Assembly: GCA_021307315.1 (NCBI GenBank)
Contig: JAJSPD010000015.1
Coordinates: 1-64,000, forward strand
Source of the DNA: Bisporella sp. PMI_857
Taxonomy: Eukaryota > Ascomycota > Leotiomycetes > Helotiales > Helotiaceae
DNA: 64,000 nucleotides
Reading direction: 5' to 3'
Shown: piece after piece, positions 11,345 through 22,874 of the stretch
Layout of the letters: every line of letters begins with the position of its first letter
How positions within the stretch are numbered: the stretch's first letter is position 1
The notes under the pieces: model-generated
Seen by the model: the letters and a program-made list of their open reading frames with translations, nothing else
Told to the model about the DNA's origin: nothing
Database searches by the model: none
Translations under genes and position numbers: made by a program

Positions 11345-12478
11345 ATGCTGGAATTTCAGACCCCTGGCATGAATGGCTATGCCGTTAAGTACTCTCCGTT
11401 CTTTGACAACCGCATTGCTATTGCGGCTTCGGCCAACTTCGGTCTTGTTGGTAATGGCAGACTGTACATCTGTGGACTTGGAGCTGATGGGGTTTTTGCT
11501 GAGAAATGGTTGATACATCTTTCCTAGCATTTCAATGCTGTGTTGACTCTTAGAATCCAGGTTCGATACCCAAGATGCTCTTTACGACGTTGCTTGGTCT
11601 GAAATCCACGAGAATCAGCTAGTTGTGGGAAGTGGTGACGGATCAGTTAAACTCTACGACATTAGTCTAAATGACTTCCCTGTACAGTCCTGGCAGGAGC
11701 ATCGACGGGAGGTATACTCCGTTTCATGGAATTTGGTTGCCAAAGACACCTTGGCTTCCAGCTCATGGGATGGAACTATAAAAATTGTATGTGTTGTGCT
11801 CAACGATCCTTTTCATAGATCTAACTCTGGTAGTGGAATCCTCAGCGAGCATCATCGATTCTTACCTTGCCGACTCATTCATGTACATACAGCGTTGCCT
11901 TTTCTCCGCATTCTCCCTCGGTTCTGTCCAGTGTGACTTCCGATTCCCATCTGCGCGTTTTCGATCTTCGTACACCGGCTTCAGCTTCGAATCACCTGGT
12001 TCATTTGGTTCCACTTCATGGCGGGCCACCACAGCCTGGAAGAGCAAGTACATACGCCACTGCACCTTCCGAGTGCCTGACGCATGATTGGAATAAATAT
12101 CGCACGGATACACTTGCGACTGCAGGAGTTGACACCATTATTCGTACTTGGGATCTGCGTAACCCTCAAGGCGGTCCTTTAGCACTTCTGACGGGACACG
12201 ACTATGCAGTTAGAAAGGTAGCTTGGAGTCCTCATCTACCCGATGTGCTGCTCAGTGCAAGTTACGATATGACCTGTCGGGTATGGAGCGATGGTTTTAC
12301 AAGCCAGACACCAGGGCATCCTGGGATAAGCCAAGGACGGGAGTTAGGACGCATGAGCCGCCACACCGAGTTTTGCACTGGCATTGATTGGTGCTTATTT
12401 GGAGCTGAAGGATGGTGTGCCAGCGTCTCTTGGGATAAACGACTACTTATATGGGATGTGCGGGCTGTGATGTCATAA
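11345..12478 (+). CDS. PEX7: PEX7, peroxisomal PTS2 import receptor
   Basis: Three exons (11345-11508, 11561-11786, 11834-12478) encode 344 residues, close to the usual Pex7 length. The protein is a WD40 propeller: repeats are visible around VAWSEIHENQLVVGSGDGSV, VYSVSWNLVAKDTLASSSWD, TYSVAFSPHSPSVLSSVTSD, TDTLATAGVDTIIRTWDLR, VRKVAWSPHLPDVLLSASYD and GWCASVSWDKRLLIWDVR. The opening FQTPGMNGYAVKYSPFFDNR is characteristic of fungal Pex7. It binds PTS2 signals in the cytosol and delivers proteins to the peroxisome with a Pex20-type co-receptor. It is an ordinary single-copy gene in ascomycetes and is probably unrelated to the terpenoid genes downstream. Confidence 0.95.
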
Positions 12479-12890
12479 ATAGATTTCAAACTTAAGGCGC
12501 AAAGGATGATAGCAACGATAGAGGCATAATTGCATGATGATACCAATGGGGTTAGGGCTTATTCAGCATTTAATTACACAGTGGGCACACGCCAACAAGG
12601 ACTCAAAAGCAGTATCACAAGCTTCGAATATGAAGCTGCTTCTTCACAGTGACGTTGGCCTCAATGATGTTAAACTGCCACTTCTGTCTATCTGGAACAA
12701 GTAATATCTCTCGATTCCTACTGGACCGAAAAAGCGTATATCTGGTTACGCTATGTGCTCATGCAAGTGCTCTTGACTGAACAACTGCTCAACATCTAAT
12801 CCACTTGGATAGTCGATCTCTCCACCCCAAAAGTGGTATGTTTCACTACAATACAGTTGTATTAGTGTTTACATGATTCAAGAATCGAGA
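12479..12890. other. Convergent 3' region of PEX7 and the prenyltransferase gene
   Basis: Holds the 3' ends of two convergent genes. It may contain the last short exon of the prenyltransferase: an acceptor with the branch-like ctaatac and ...gtattgtag occurs in minus-strand reading at about 12843-12862, in phase with a donor at 12905-12906. That splice would replace the last few residues with a different ~17-residue tail. Confidence 0.5.
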
Positions 12891-14025
12891 TCAGAGACGA
12901 ATCATACCTGGCATAATCTCAAATACCTTTTTTTTCAATCCTTCTGTCTCATCCACTCGCTTAATCATGTCCTTCAGCTCTGAAATCACACGCGCTTCAT
13001 ACTCGTGGAAGATATCGTCCAGATGCAGTTCCACATATACCTTCTTGACCTTTGCTATGAGTATTTCCTCTTGTGTGCCATATCCTTCTTCCAGCACCAG
13101 TCTCTGCTCTTGAGTACAGCGTTTGAGCGCTTGTATGATTAACCAGGTACATTTGTTTTCCTGGATGTCTGTACCGCTCTTCCCAGTGGAAACCGCGTCA
13201 GAAAACGCATCAAAGAAGTCATCTTGCACCTGCGCATAGGTACCGAACGCAATGGCGATTTTGCGGACTTGGTAGAGATTTTCAGCTGTTCCAAGTTGGA
13301 GATATATCAGTGCGACTATCGCTCCCATGGAGATAAAATGGCCTCCTTTGTGTGTGACAATAAAGTCATAATTCTCCTCCGTAAAGCCATCGAATTTAGA
13401 GGGTCCTTTGCTTGCCTATGTTTCGCGCGTTAGTGAGTTTATATATTTTGGGTTTTCAATCTTACAATTAAGTGATCAGCGGATTGTCCTATCTCCGTCA
13501 GGAAGCTGTTGTCCTGGAATTGATGGACCAAGTCCATGTAAGCAGGGTGTTTTTCAAAATATTTTCTCAAAAGGTAGTAGATGCAAAAGTTGATTATGAA
13601 GGCATCGCTAACGGCTGTATATCCAATTTCTGGTCTACGCCACCATGTGGGCTGGCCGCGTCGTGTGTCTGAATTATCAACGATGTCGTCACAAATGAGG
13701 ATATATGAAGTTTGGAACTGAACCAGCCAGCCCAGTATACATAGTTCGTTCACTTGCTCTGCGGTCAGAGGCTGGCCAAGGCTCGCTTCCGCTGTGAAAG
13801 GGACAACCAAGGCTCTTGAGTGCCTTCCAGGCTGAGTATTGGCTTCTAAGGACTATTTGATCTGGTATTAACTTCGTGGACTGTTCATGCAATATTTGTA
13901 CAAACCTGTTCTAGCCGCTCTATGACATCGCTTGGGCTGTTGACTGATGTCAGGTATTTCTTTAAATCTGACTTCAACGTCGGGTATGTTGCTGCATATA
14001 CCTCTCGTATGTTAAAAGAGCTCAT
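12891..14025 (-). CDS. Farnesyl-diphosphate-synthase-like prenyltransferase (cluster paralogue)
   Basis: Three exons (14025-13902, 13842-13466, 13415-12891) give 341 residues, near the usual FPPS length. The first Asp-rich motif is DDIVD in ICDDIVDNSDTRRGQPTWW and the second is DDFFD in YAQVQDDFFDAF, followed by GTDIQENKCTWL. Both are well preserved, so allylic substrate and Mg2+ binding should be intact. Deviations from housekeeping FPPS: the residue four before the first motif is Ile where FPPS has Phe; the usual KTAYYSF segment reads THKGGHFISM; the C-terminus lacks the usual basic IYKR end. In FPPS the aromatic pair before the first motif limits chain length, so longer products such as GGPP are conceivable. 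It is divergently transcribed from the terpene-synthase-like gene, supporting a dedicated supply role. Confidence 0.88.
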
Positions 14026-14539
14026 GGCCACGGGTAAGTCACTGATGAATGGTACTTTTAGGATCAGCCTGATCAATTGCAACTAGATTTAAATTTATAA
14101 ACAAATTAACGATGCTGGCTGCGCGTGTCAAAGTTGCTGATTACGAGATTTGGACCTGCTGACTACGACGTACACATCTTCAAGCATCATTTGTCTTACG
14201 GGGAAATCAATAGGCTATGCAAGAGGCGCCATGCATTTCCAACAGCGAATATCATCTCTGAGATATAATATAATACTTATTACAAACATATAGGACACTT
14301 CTGCTTGTACGGTCTCAGACTCGGAGCCCGAGATTAACGTTTATCCTGCGCTTCGATTATAACAGTATCCTTGATTAACAACAAAGCTTCATACTAGCTT
14401 CACCGACACGGTGCAACCACATTTTACTATCATTACGTCTTGTGTGTGAGATAATAAACTTGGCAATGATATTTAGCTAAAAGTATGCACTAGTTACTTG
14501 GGACTAAAGCACGCGTTCGAGAAACGCCATTGAGATAAA
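14026..14539. promoter_or_regulatory. Bidirectional promoter between prenyltransferase and terpene synthase
   Basis: A 514-bp divergent spacer. It contains the perfect inverted repeat CTCGG-AGC-CCGAG at 14320-14332, which also reads as TCG-N5-CGA. Sites of the form CGG-Nx-CCG and TCGN5CGA are bound by Zn2Cys6 regulators of fungal metabolite clusters. It lies about 300 bp from the prenyltransferase start and about 210 bp from the synthase start, so one dimer could act on both genes. No binding evidence beyond the motif is available here. Confidence 0.5.
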
Positions 14540-16639
14540 ATGGGCAAAGTTCAGAAATGTCAAGGACCCTCTATTACTAATGCTGAAATATTGTCGGTAA
14601 GTACATATTAATTGGAAGCAGCTTCTATTGCTAATATCGAGGTATTAGGCTTCTGTGATGGTACTTTTATCTGGACTTGGTGTATCGTCAGTCGAGGCTC
14701 TCCTCAGTGCTGCCAGGAAAATCCGTGAGGCCACTATGCACCACCAATAACTCATCTAAAATAATTGTCCAGCTTTTTTACCGAATTCAGATCTAGAGGA
14801 CGTTGCGAAAGGCACCATTGTTGGCAACCTTCTCGAGAATCGAGCCGAGTTTCCAGATCTTGTACAGCTCCTACATGGTTTCGAATCTCACTTCCAAAAC
14901 GTTGAAAATGATATTCAGCATGTGGTAACTTACTGCCATGTTTTAAACGCGATTCTCACATCTGGAAGCGCAGTTAGTCACAAGCCTCACATTGACCAAA
15001 TTTCCAATTTTTTGGGTAGCACATTAGTTAGCACGAGTGTACTTGGGCTAGAAGGATCTGTAAGTTCCCTCATAAAATTTTCTCTGATTCACGTAATTAC
15101 AACCTAAAAAGAGACTAGATCATCCCAGAATTCGAAATTGTCTGGTCTGTATCCCAGTCTCTGGTGCGATTACTCAAACTTTGGGATGAATCTTCAATCG
15201 AAGATCTGAGCGGTGACATCACGAAATCGAGGATCACTCTCGTCCTTTTCCAGGCACTCATGTACACTCTATGGAAACAAAATGAAAATGGATCTTGGGG
15301 TGTTGAACCTTCTCACGAAGCGTCAGCTTATGCTATTCTCAGTCTGAAGAACCTCTCTTCTTTGCCATTTCTTAGCGGAGTTAAGACCCAGATTGATGTC
15401 GCCATACAGAATGGACACCTTTATATGCAATCGAGGATGGCCGACAACCTTGTACAGAGAAATAAATCTCGCACAGCAAGCGATACGCCTACCCGTATAG
15501 TCGATTCTTATTTCCAGACGGTTGTGAAAATAGATTACCCTAGATACAAGTTTGGTCCCGCCATAACAGAGCTCATGGATATCCCAGAAAAAGGTCTGCA
15601 GCGCTATTCGAGGTTCTTCTCCATGCTTTCGTGCACCCAAGGGACTGCGCCATGGAAAATAGAGGCTGCGATTATTGAAGGGTATCTGTTCTTGCCACAA
15701 CTCAAGGCCCTTCGGATTGACATGTTTGACCGAGCCGGACTGAAAGAAGACAGCTACGTCGACTTTATCGCTATGACTTTCGCAATAGCAAAGACACTAC
15801 AACCCTCATCATATATTAGCGCAGGCATACACCTTGAGATGATGATATTAACACTTCGTGCATATCAGATCGACGAATATGTGGAACACGTCATCGCAAA
15901 GAAATTTTCTAAGTCGCTTGAAGATGTCAAAGCAATAATTCACGAGATTCTTCAAGATGACATTCAAGAAAATGGAAGACCTTCGAAGAGGAGAGTTCTT
16001 ACTCGCTCTGAATTTTCTGGAGTCCGAGAGAAGTTGCGAACGCTCGCCGAGAGGATTCTTTTACATCCTTTGGTGACTTCTGCAACTCGGTACGAGCAGA
16101 GCTTGCTCAAGAGTGAATTGAGAGGTTACCTACTTGCACATATCGCGCAGATTGAGGACAGTGAGCAATACTTCACTAAGGAGATTGTTCCCAATGGCTC
16201 ATTTCATACCTGGGTCAGAACTACGGGTTCAAGCCATGTCTTCGTCACCTTCTCCCTCGCATACTTGCAGTGCCTCGTCAAACCCTCATCTAACCGCCCT
16301 GTAACCGCAGAAGAACTTTATATCATCCACGATATCTGGACACATCTTGCAAAGAAGGTCAGAATGGAGAATGATCGCCCGTCATTGCAACGAGATCGCA
16401 AAGAGAAGAACCTCAATTCTCTTGACTTTCCTGAATTCCCTGAAGATGCGAGTGTTGCGAAAAATCAGATTACAAATATTATATTATATGAGAAGAGACG
16501 CTGTGATATGGCTTTCAAGGAGCTGGAAGAGAAAATTGGAAATGGGCATCAAGTTCTAGATGTTTTAAGGTTTTATTATGTGCTTACGGATGTTTGTGGG
16601 GATGTTTATACATTGAGAGATATATCTACAAAAGCCTGA
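14540..16639 (+). CDS. CPS/KS-type diterpene-synthase-like protein, N-terminally short
   Basis: Four exons (14540-14596, 14649-14724, 14773-15059, 15119-16639) give 646 residues, versus roughly 950 for fungal bifunctional CPS/KS enzymes. From residue ~45 on, the protein follows that family: PNSDLEDVAK occupies the class II position normally PDADDTAK, VVTYCHVLNAIL matches the CNVLLAL region, and NENGSWG ... EASAYAILSLK lies in the beta domain. The class I motif is D392-E-Y-V-E396 (usual DEFME), and N558-D-x-x-S562-x-x-x-D566 in NDRPSLQRDRKEKNLNS is the second metal site. Spacing between the two motifs (341 residues) is normal for the family. Missing are the gamma domain and the N-terminal half of the beta domain, and DxDD reads DLED. 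It is probably a class I-only cyclase. The substrate could be GGPP, a copalyl diphosphate made elsewhere, or FPP. Confidence 0.82.
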
Positions 16640-17616
16640 TAATTTATTTTAGGGGTTGTCTACTCTTTAAAATAGCATACTAGAATTAAGAAACACGCGT
16701 TGTGTACCCTTACTTAATGCCAATGTACCACCCTTAACCGAGACATATCGTATCAAGCCCGTAGTCCGATCTCCCGTATCCTCTTATTGGAGACAAGAAT
16801 CTCGGCTCGGTTCAATTTATCATTTCGTATGTTGCCGTTTATGCGAATCGTGAAAATGCTGAGAAATGCACAATAACCACATTATATTCGGACTCCGAAG
16901 GATTACGAAGCAGACTGACTGCATGGTTTTCAAAGATTGCTGTAAGATGGCTATCTAGTACATACGCATGCAGCAAGCTTATTCACCTTCTTGCAGAAGG
17001 TGGAGAATAAAGGAGTGGCTCATAAAGTAGGCAAACACCTTTGTTATTAGTGCTCATGTTGCATTCTATTGAATGCGTAGAGTGGAGCAGAAAATGATCA
17101 CATTCAAGAACTCCTTTCTCTTGAAGCTCGGAAAAGCAACCGAATTAAACTGCTGTGCAATTGGTTGAGTAAGCACCAAATCTGACGCTACTATTTAGTA
17201 CAATTACACGAAAGTTCCCCCACCCATGTGCCGTGCCCAGCTCAAGATAATTTACTGCAGTCATCCGTCTGTCCAAAGGGTTTGTTACCTTTAAGCGAAA
17301 AGTAAAAGCTGTTCGTTGGCCAGAACCTTTTAACACAGACCAACCAGCTCCCGGTACATGCTTTGTAGAGATCTGGTTAAGTAAGACTACAGCAAACTAC
17401 GGGCTTCACAAAATCTGACTTTACTGAATATAACCCATGGAAATGGATTCCTCACGAGCCAACAACCCTGGATTAATCCATATTTGCAAGATTATTATGT
17501 GGAAGGATGATACAACTTCAACTCAGTTCTAACAACCATCCGTCCTTATGATTGTAATATATGCTTTTCATGAATTTAGGTATCTCTGAAGTTGTAATTG
17601 GAGATTTGCAACGACG
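16640..17616. other. Spacer between terpene synthase and P450
   Basis: Almost 1 kb without a supported exon. A tandem CTCGGCTCGG occurs at 16801-16810. The segment upstream of 17617 is the likely P450 promoter. No further motif was recognised. Confidence 0.45.
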
Positions 17617-19498
17617 ATGATAGGTGGTCACCAATTTACAGCCGTTCTCATTGGAATAGCTTCACATGTTCTATACTTCAATAAGGGAGAACATCATCTT
17701 TACGGCAGCTTATATGTCCAGGCACTCATACTCACCTTTGCAAGCAGCACGGGTCTCATATATTTCCAGAATGAAGAAGCAGATCTAAAATCATCGGCCA
17801 AAGAGCCAACCAAGCTCATCCTTTCCTTCCTCACCGGCCTCTACTCCAGCCTCATAATCTACCGCCTCTTCCTGAGCCCGTTGAACAAGTTCCCCGGCTC
17901 AATCAGTGCCAGAATATCATCGTTCTGGCTCTCCTATCAATTCCGCCATCGCGACGCCTACAAGCAGATCAAGGCCCTCCACGACAAGCACGGCTTGTTC
18001 GTGCGCATTGGCCCGTCTGATCTGATCATCGCGCATCCCAAAGCCGTGAACGTCATCTACGGCGCCGGCTCAAAATGCACCAAGGCGGCGAATTACGACC
18101 TTACCAGGCCCGTGGTCTCGCTGCAGACTTTCCGGGACAAGGCCGAGCACGACGCTCGTCGCCGGGTCTGGAGCGCCGCGTTTGGCGACAAGGCGTTGCG
18201 TGGGTATGAGCAGCGCATCAGGAACTCGCAAGACAAATTGGTCGCTCATCTTGCGGGCTCAGAGGGTAAGCCTGTCAATATGACCGAGATGTTCGGGTTT
18301 TATGGCTTTGATGTCATGGGCGATCTTGCGTTCGGGAAGTCGTTTGATATGATTGAGGCGAGCAAAGCGCATTGGGCGATTGAGTTGCTTTACGAAGGGC
18401 TGAAGCCGTTGGCTTTCAACTTTCCAATTTGGTTTTTTAGGGTCTTGACAAGTCTTCCTTTGGTTACGAGGGATTGGTGGAGGTTGATTAATTTCTGTCA
18501 GGAAAGTATACTTTTAAGAATGGAGGTATTGATCTGCAAACGGTTTATATTATGAAAATAGAGACAATTTTGCTGACGAACACAGATAAAAGAGCAAAAT
18601 ATTCCAGATATCAGTTCGGTGTTGGTGGCTCCTTTCAAGGGAAAGCCGCCAACGAAGGAAGAATTGAACTTGTTGACTGGGGATTCGCAGTTGATCATCG
18701 CTGCTGGCAGGTGAGACCATTCAACCCGCCAAACATGAGCAACGAACTCCTCGCTCTAACCTGACCGCAACAGCGACACAACAGCAACGACTCTAACAGC
18801 AACTATCTATCTGCTTGCCAAGCACCCGGCGGAAGTCCAAAAACTTCGATCCGAGCTCGCACCCTATATCTCCAATCCATCAGGCAAAGTCCTAAATGAA
18901 GAGATCGCGAAATTGGGCCACCTTAACGGAATCATAAACGAAGCCATGCGCCTCTATCCCGCGGTGCCAGATGCCATCTCTCGGCAAACGCCGCCGGAGG
19001 GCATAGATATTGAGGGGACATACGTCCCTGGCAACATGAACGTTGGGTGTTCGCAGTACGCATTGGGACGAAGTAAGTCTGCATCCCAACCCTGCACCTC
19101 ATATCCATATCTGTATTTCCGAATTCGAAACTCACCCGTGATTTTCCATGATAGGTGAGGCGGCCTTTTCTAGGCCGGATGAGTTCTTGCCCGAGCGCTG
19201 GTACAAGTACCCCGAGATGGTCAAAGAACCTACAGCGTACGCTCCTTTTAGCACCGGTACCTCCCCCTCCTCCTGTTCCCCCTACCAACCCTTCTAACCT
19301 CACTCAGGACCATACGGCTGCATCGGCAAGCCGCTCGCGCTGCTCAACCTCCGCACTACCATCACCCGGCTTGTAACGTCATTTGATTTCGGGTTCCCAC
19401 CGGGAGACGACGGTGCAAGTTTCGAGCGGGATACTATCGATCAATTTTTATTATGTCCCGGTGATGTGAATCTGGTATTTACTAGGCGGGACCTTTGA
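17617..19498 (+). CDS. Cytochrome P450 monooxygenase
   Basis: Five exons (17617-18525, 18586-18710, 18774-19072, 19155-19256, 19308-19498) give 541 residues. The N-terminus is hydrophobic with two or three membrane segments ([41 protein letters not shown]) and the Pro/Gly hinge SPLNKFPG, placing it in the ER. The I-helix is AAGSDTTATT, where the site is restored only after splicing at AG|C. The K-helix ExxR is EAMR in [10 protein letters not shown], then FLPERW and the haem loop [19 protein letters not shown] with the Cys ligand. All catalytic motifs are intact. It lies on the same strand as the terpene synthase and the most likely role is oxidation of the terpene product. The family resembles fungal E-class group I P450s of metabolite clusters. 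Confidence 0.92.
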
Positions 19499-20124
19499 GC
19501 CTTAACGTGTCCTCTCAATAAGAATAAGGGGAGAAAGGAATGAAAAATGAAAAATTAGGAAAGCAAATGAATGGTTCAATCTGTATGCGTGATTGCGTGG
19601 CTTGGTGGCGTGAGGCGATATCTCAGAAGGGATGTAGGATGATTGGGAAATTTTGAAGGTGGGTTGTAGCAGGGGCGATGTCGGGTGGAAATGAAATAGT
19701 TGGATTATGCTGCCCTGGAGATTAGTACTAATGAGTCTGGTAGTTATCCAGAACTCGAAAGGATATCGACATGCGCGAAGCCTCTTCCTCACCTTCATTT
19801 CTCGTCCGGGTCTAAGTGAAGCATGACATATGATGTCGTGATAGACAAAGGAGATACATGTGCCGTAGCAGGCTTCAAGAAGTAGAGTTTCTATTACTAT
19901 GTATCTATGATCTTTCCTTGTAGATCATGTCGATCCCAGATTTCCAGATATGCGTTGCAGTGACCTGAGGATGCCCATGCCAATAAACCAGAACGCCTTC
20001 TGTCAGAATACAGGATCCAGCGCTCTTTTTATACATGCCATAGATACGACAAATGAGAAAGTGTACCCCGCCCGCAGTCTATTTTACAGTCCAACCCCAG
20101 GCCGAAAACCGCTTAGTGTTGTTT
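19499..20124. other. Convergent 3' region of P450 and helicase genes
   Basis: No supported gene lies between these two convergent stop codons. It marks the boundary between the terpenoid locus and the housekeeping block. Confidence 0.5.
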
Positions 20125-22277
20125 TTACCAACTGTCAGCTCGTCGTTCTCGTCGTTCGAAGCTTCTTCCGCTTCTGTAGCCACCATACCCGTCTCCTCTG
20201 TCTCTGTCTCCTCTGTCTCTGTCTCCTCTATCTCTGTCTCCTCTGCCACCGAATCCGCCTCTGCTCCCACCAAGGCCACCATCTCTGTCACCAAACCCAG
20301 CATTTCTTCCTCCAAAACCACCACCCCTGCCTCCAAAGCCACGAGAACCGAACGCACTAGGTGGCCCGCCTCTTGAATTAGGGAGTTTGTTTGTGTTGAC
20401 TTTGGTTGGTCCATTCAATGCAGCCTCCTTCCCAGGATCTAACTCGTCCCTCCTCCCAATGTTAATGCCTGGCACACGAGAAATACCGAGCTTGGTTGCT
20501 AGAGAATGTCCGAGCGCTGGTGGGATTTCCCATCCCCATCCATAACGGGTCCATTGGTTTAGTGCTCCAATGATAGCCTTTTTATTGATGCTTGAAGAGA
20601 TTGAGGCAAGGTAGGCAGCTTCTTTCGTTGGCCGGTCGACCATCCTCGTGGCCGCACCAACTTGACTTAGAATTGCGGCAGCGTGCGCTGGAAGTTGCGC
20701 ATCGCGAGTCATATCGAGTTTGGCGGTAATGAGATCCTCGTCCTTGACAAGATCCATATGGCGAAGCAATCTTTGGCCCTCGCGGACATCAGCCTGAGGT
20801 ATGATAAGATAACCTGTCCCTTCCTTCCCGGCACGACCTGTTCGCCCAATTCTGTGAACGTATTGCTCAGGATTGGGCGGGAGGCCCATTTGAATGACAT
20901 GGGTAACGTTAGGGAAATCCATTCCACGCGCTGTGACATCTGTTGAAAATAGTATGGCAGTCTTAGCTCTGCGAAAGCGTTCAGTTACACGAGCCCGTTG
21001 GTTCTGTGTTAATTGACCATGTATTTCGGATATCTCAGCTGGGGCCAGTGGATGTTTTCCAAAAGTTGAGGTTGATTCTTTCAGATTTTCGAAAATTGCC
21101 GTTGCAAGTTCAACATTTGCTGTAGAATTAAAGTAGACAATTGCCTTGAAAGGTCGATGCTCTTCGCCATTTGCTGCAGCAGTCGCAGCTAGATTTATCT
21201 CTCTCTTGCAGAGCTCAACTAAAGTAGGCATATGATTCTCGATGCCTGGAGTGATAACAAGTCTCTGCGGAACTCGTTCGTGAGTTTGCGGCTCGCCAGC
21301 ATGTACCGTCTCCACCGTCTCGTAATTGGGCTTTAGAGTCCTCCTAACCATATAAATAACTTCCCGAGGAACGGTAGCCGAGAAGAGGAGCGTCTGACGA
21401 TCGACAATATTTCTGTCCGGGAGGTAGTGGTCTATTTTGTCAAGCTCAACCTGGAAACCTGCTTCTAACAACCTATCGGCTTCGTCGAGAACCAGTGTAG
21501 TCAGCCCATCTGCACGTATTCCACTTCGAGGGTCGGATAAAAGATCGTGGAGTCGGCCTGGAGTGGCAACAAGCAAGTGGCAACCCTCGCGCTGCGTCTT
21601 GTAGAGCATTTCCTTTTTATTGTTACCTCCCACTGCAACCTGTACTCTCAGATCCGTAGCAGCGCAAAGCTTGTCGGCCTCAACAGCAATCTGGAGAGCA
21701 AGTTCTCGTGTCGGTGATATAATTATGGCCCGAATGTCAGATGCTCGTGCGCGGGTGTATCGCTGCCTTGTGGCTAGCTCAGGGCTCTTTCGAAGAATAT
21801 TTTGAATGGTAGGAATGAGGAATCCAAGGGTTTTGCCAGTACCAGTCCGTGCTTGAGCGATCCTAGATTAGGTTAATTAATGCTGGCTAAGTGGTATTCA
21901 GAAGGGACTGACATATCGGTTCCTTGCAAGGCTTGATTGATGGTTGCCGATTGAACCTCAGTCATGGTGTGCAAGCCCATATCTCCAATGATACGCTCGA
22001 CGACATTTGGATGAACCAAGTTATGTTCAAGGAGTTCCTCAAACTTGGTTACCTCTGGACCCTGTTGTGTGCTACGTGGACTCGGTGCAGCTTGGGCCTC
22101 AGTGTATGATTTCAATTGCGATGATACGTGGAAGTATCTCGCCCTTGATAAAGGCTCTGCATTCTGAAGTAATCTGAGTATGGGTGACGGCCCTAACGTT
22201 GGAACTCTGAGTATTGTGGATGATGCGCGAACAATTTTAGATATGGAGGCAGGTCCTCTCCGGATGGTGGAAAACAT
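20125..22277 (-). CDS. Mitochondrial-type DEAD-box RNA helicase
   Basis: Two exons (22277-21913, 21862-20125) encode 700 residues. The N-terminus is rich in Arg, Ser and hydrophobic residues with no acidic residue for ~45 positions, like a mitochondrial presequence. Helicase motifs: I as ARTGTGKT (formed across the splice), Ia PTRELALQ, Ib TPGRLHD, II DEAD, III SAT, IV IVYFNS, V STDVTARGMDFP, VI HRIGRTGRAG. The C-terminal ~90 residues are Gly/Arg/Asp-rich with RGG and DRGDR repeats, typical of RNA-binding tails. Architecture matches fungal Mss116-like proteins, which act as RNA chaperones in group I/II intron splicing and mitochondrial translation. The gene is a conserved housekeeping function that separates the two biosynthetic regions. 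Confidence 0.92.
20191..20245. repeat. In-frame 15-nt tandem repeat in the helicase tail
   Basis: Three consecutive 15-nt units starting gtctcctctgtctct at 20191, 20206 and 20221 (the third with one change, g to a), plus a partial fourth. The unit length keeps the frame and encodes reiterated Asp-Arg-Gly-Asp-Arg. Copy number is likely to vary between strains. Confidence 0.85.
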
Positions 22278-22874
22278 CACGACCGTGTCCGCTCAAAGGA
22301 TGTGACTAAGAAACGAATATTAAAAGGTAATGGTAGAAAGTCTTTAAATGCAGATAAGAAGGAATGTAAATGCGAATCGCCGATAGTTTGTTATATGATG
22401 TTTCAATCACAAGCTCTCCTTTCGCTGAACTACTTTTTTTTTTTAGACTTTGCTGGTCCTTTTTCGGGTTAGCGCAGTGAGCTTGGACCACCAGAATGCG
22501 GTGTCACGTGCACCACCCCTTGGAACTTCGATTCGTGATTCAAGCTGAAATGGAACGACTATCCAGGCACTGTATATAGTGATCCGGACCCAATTTTATC
22601 AAACATAGATTATCCTAAATAGCGATACTCGGGATGAAGTCATCCGTACTTTCTTTCTTATTTACAGCATATAATTGTGAGTAAGGGTCATGTGGATTGG
22701 AGCTTACTGGAGCATGAGAAAGTAGCTTATCCAATCGATAGCATAACCAACGTCTACAAGAAATCTATCCTCTGATATGTAAATGCACTAAAATGACAGG
22801 AACCAAAACTCCACCTCCTGGGTATCACAAATCTAGAACGCCATCCAGATAGCAATGCGCCTTGCTATAAGCCT
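22278..22874. other. Intergenic region upstream of the helicase
   Basis: No supported exon. It holds the helicase promoter and the 3' flank of the next minus-strand gene. Confidence 0.5.
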
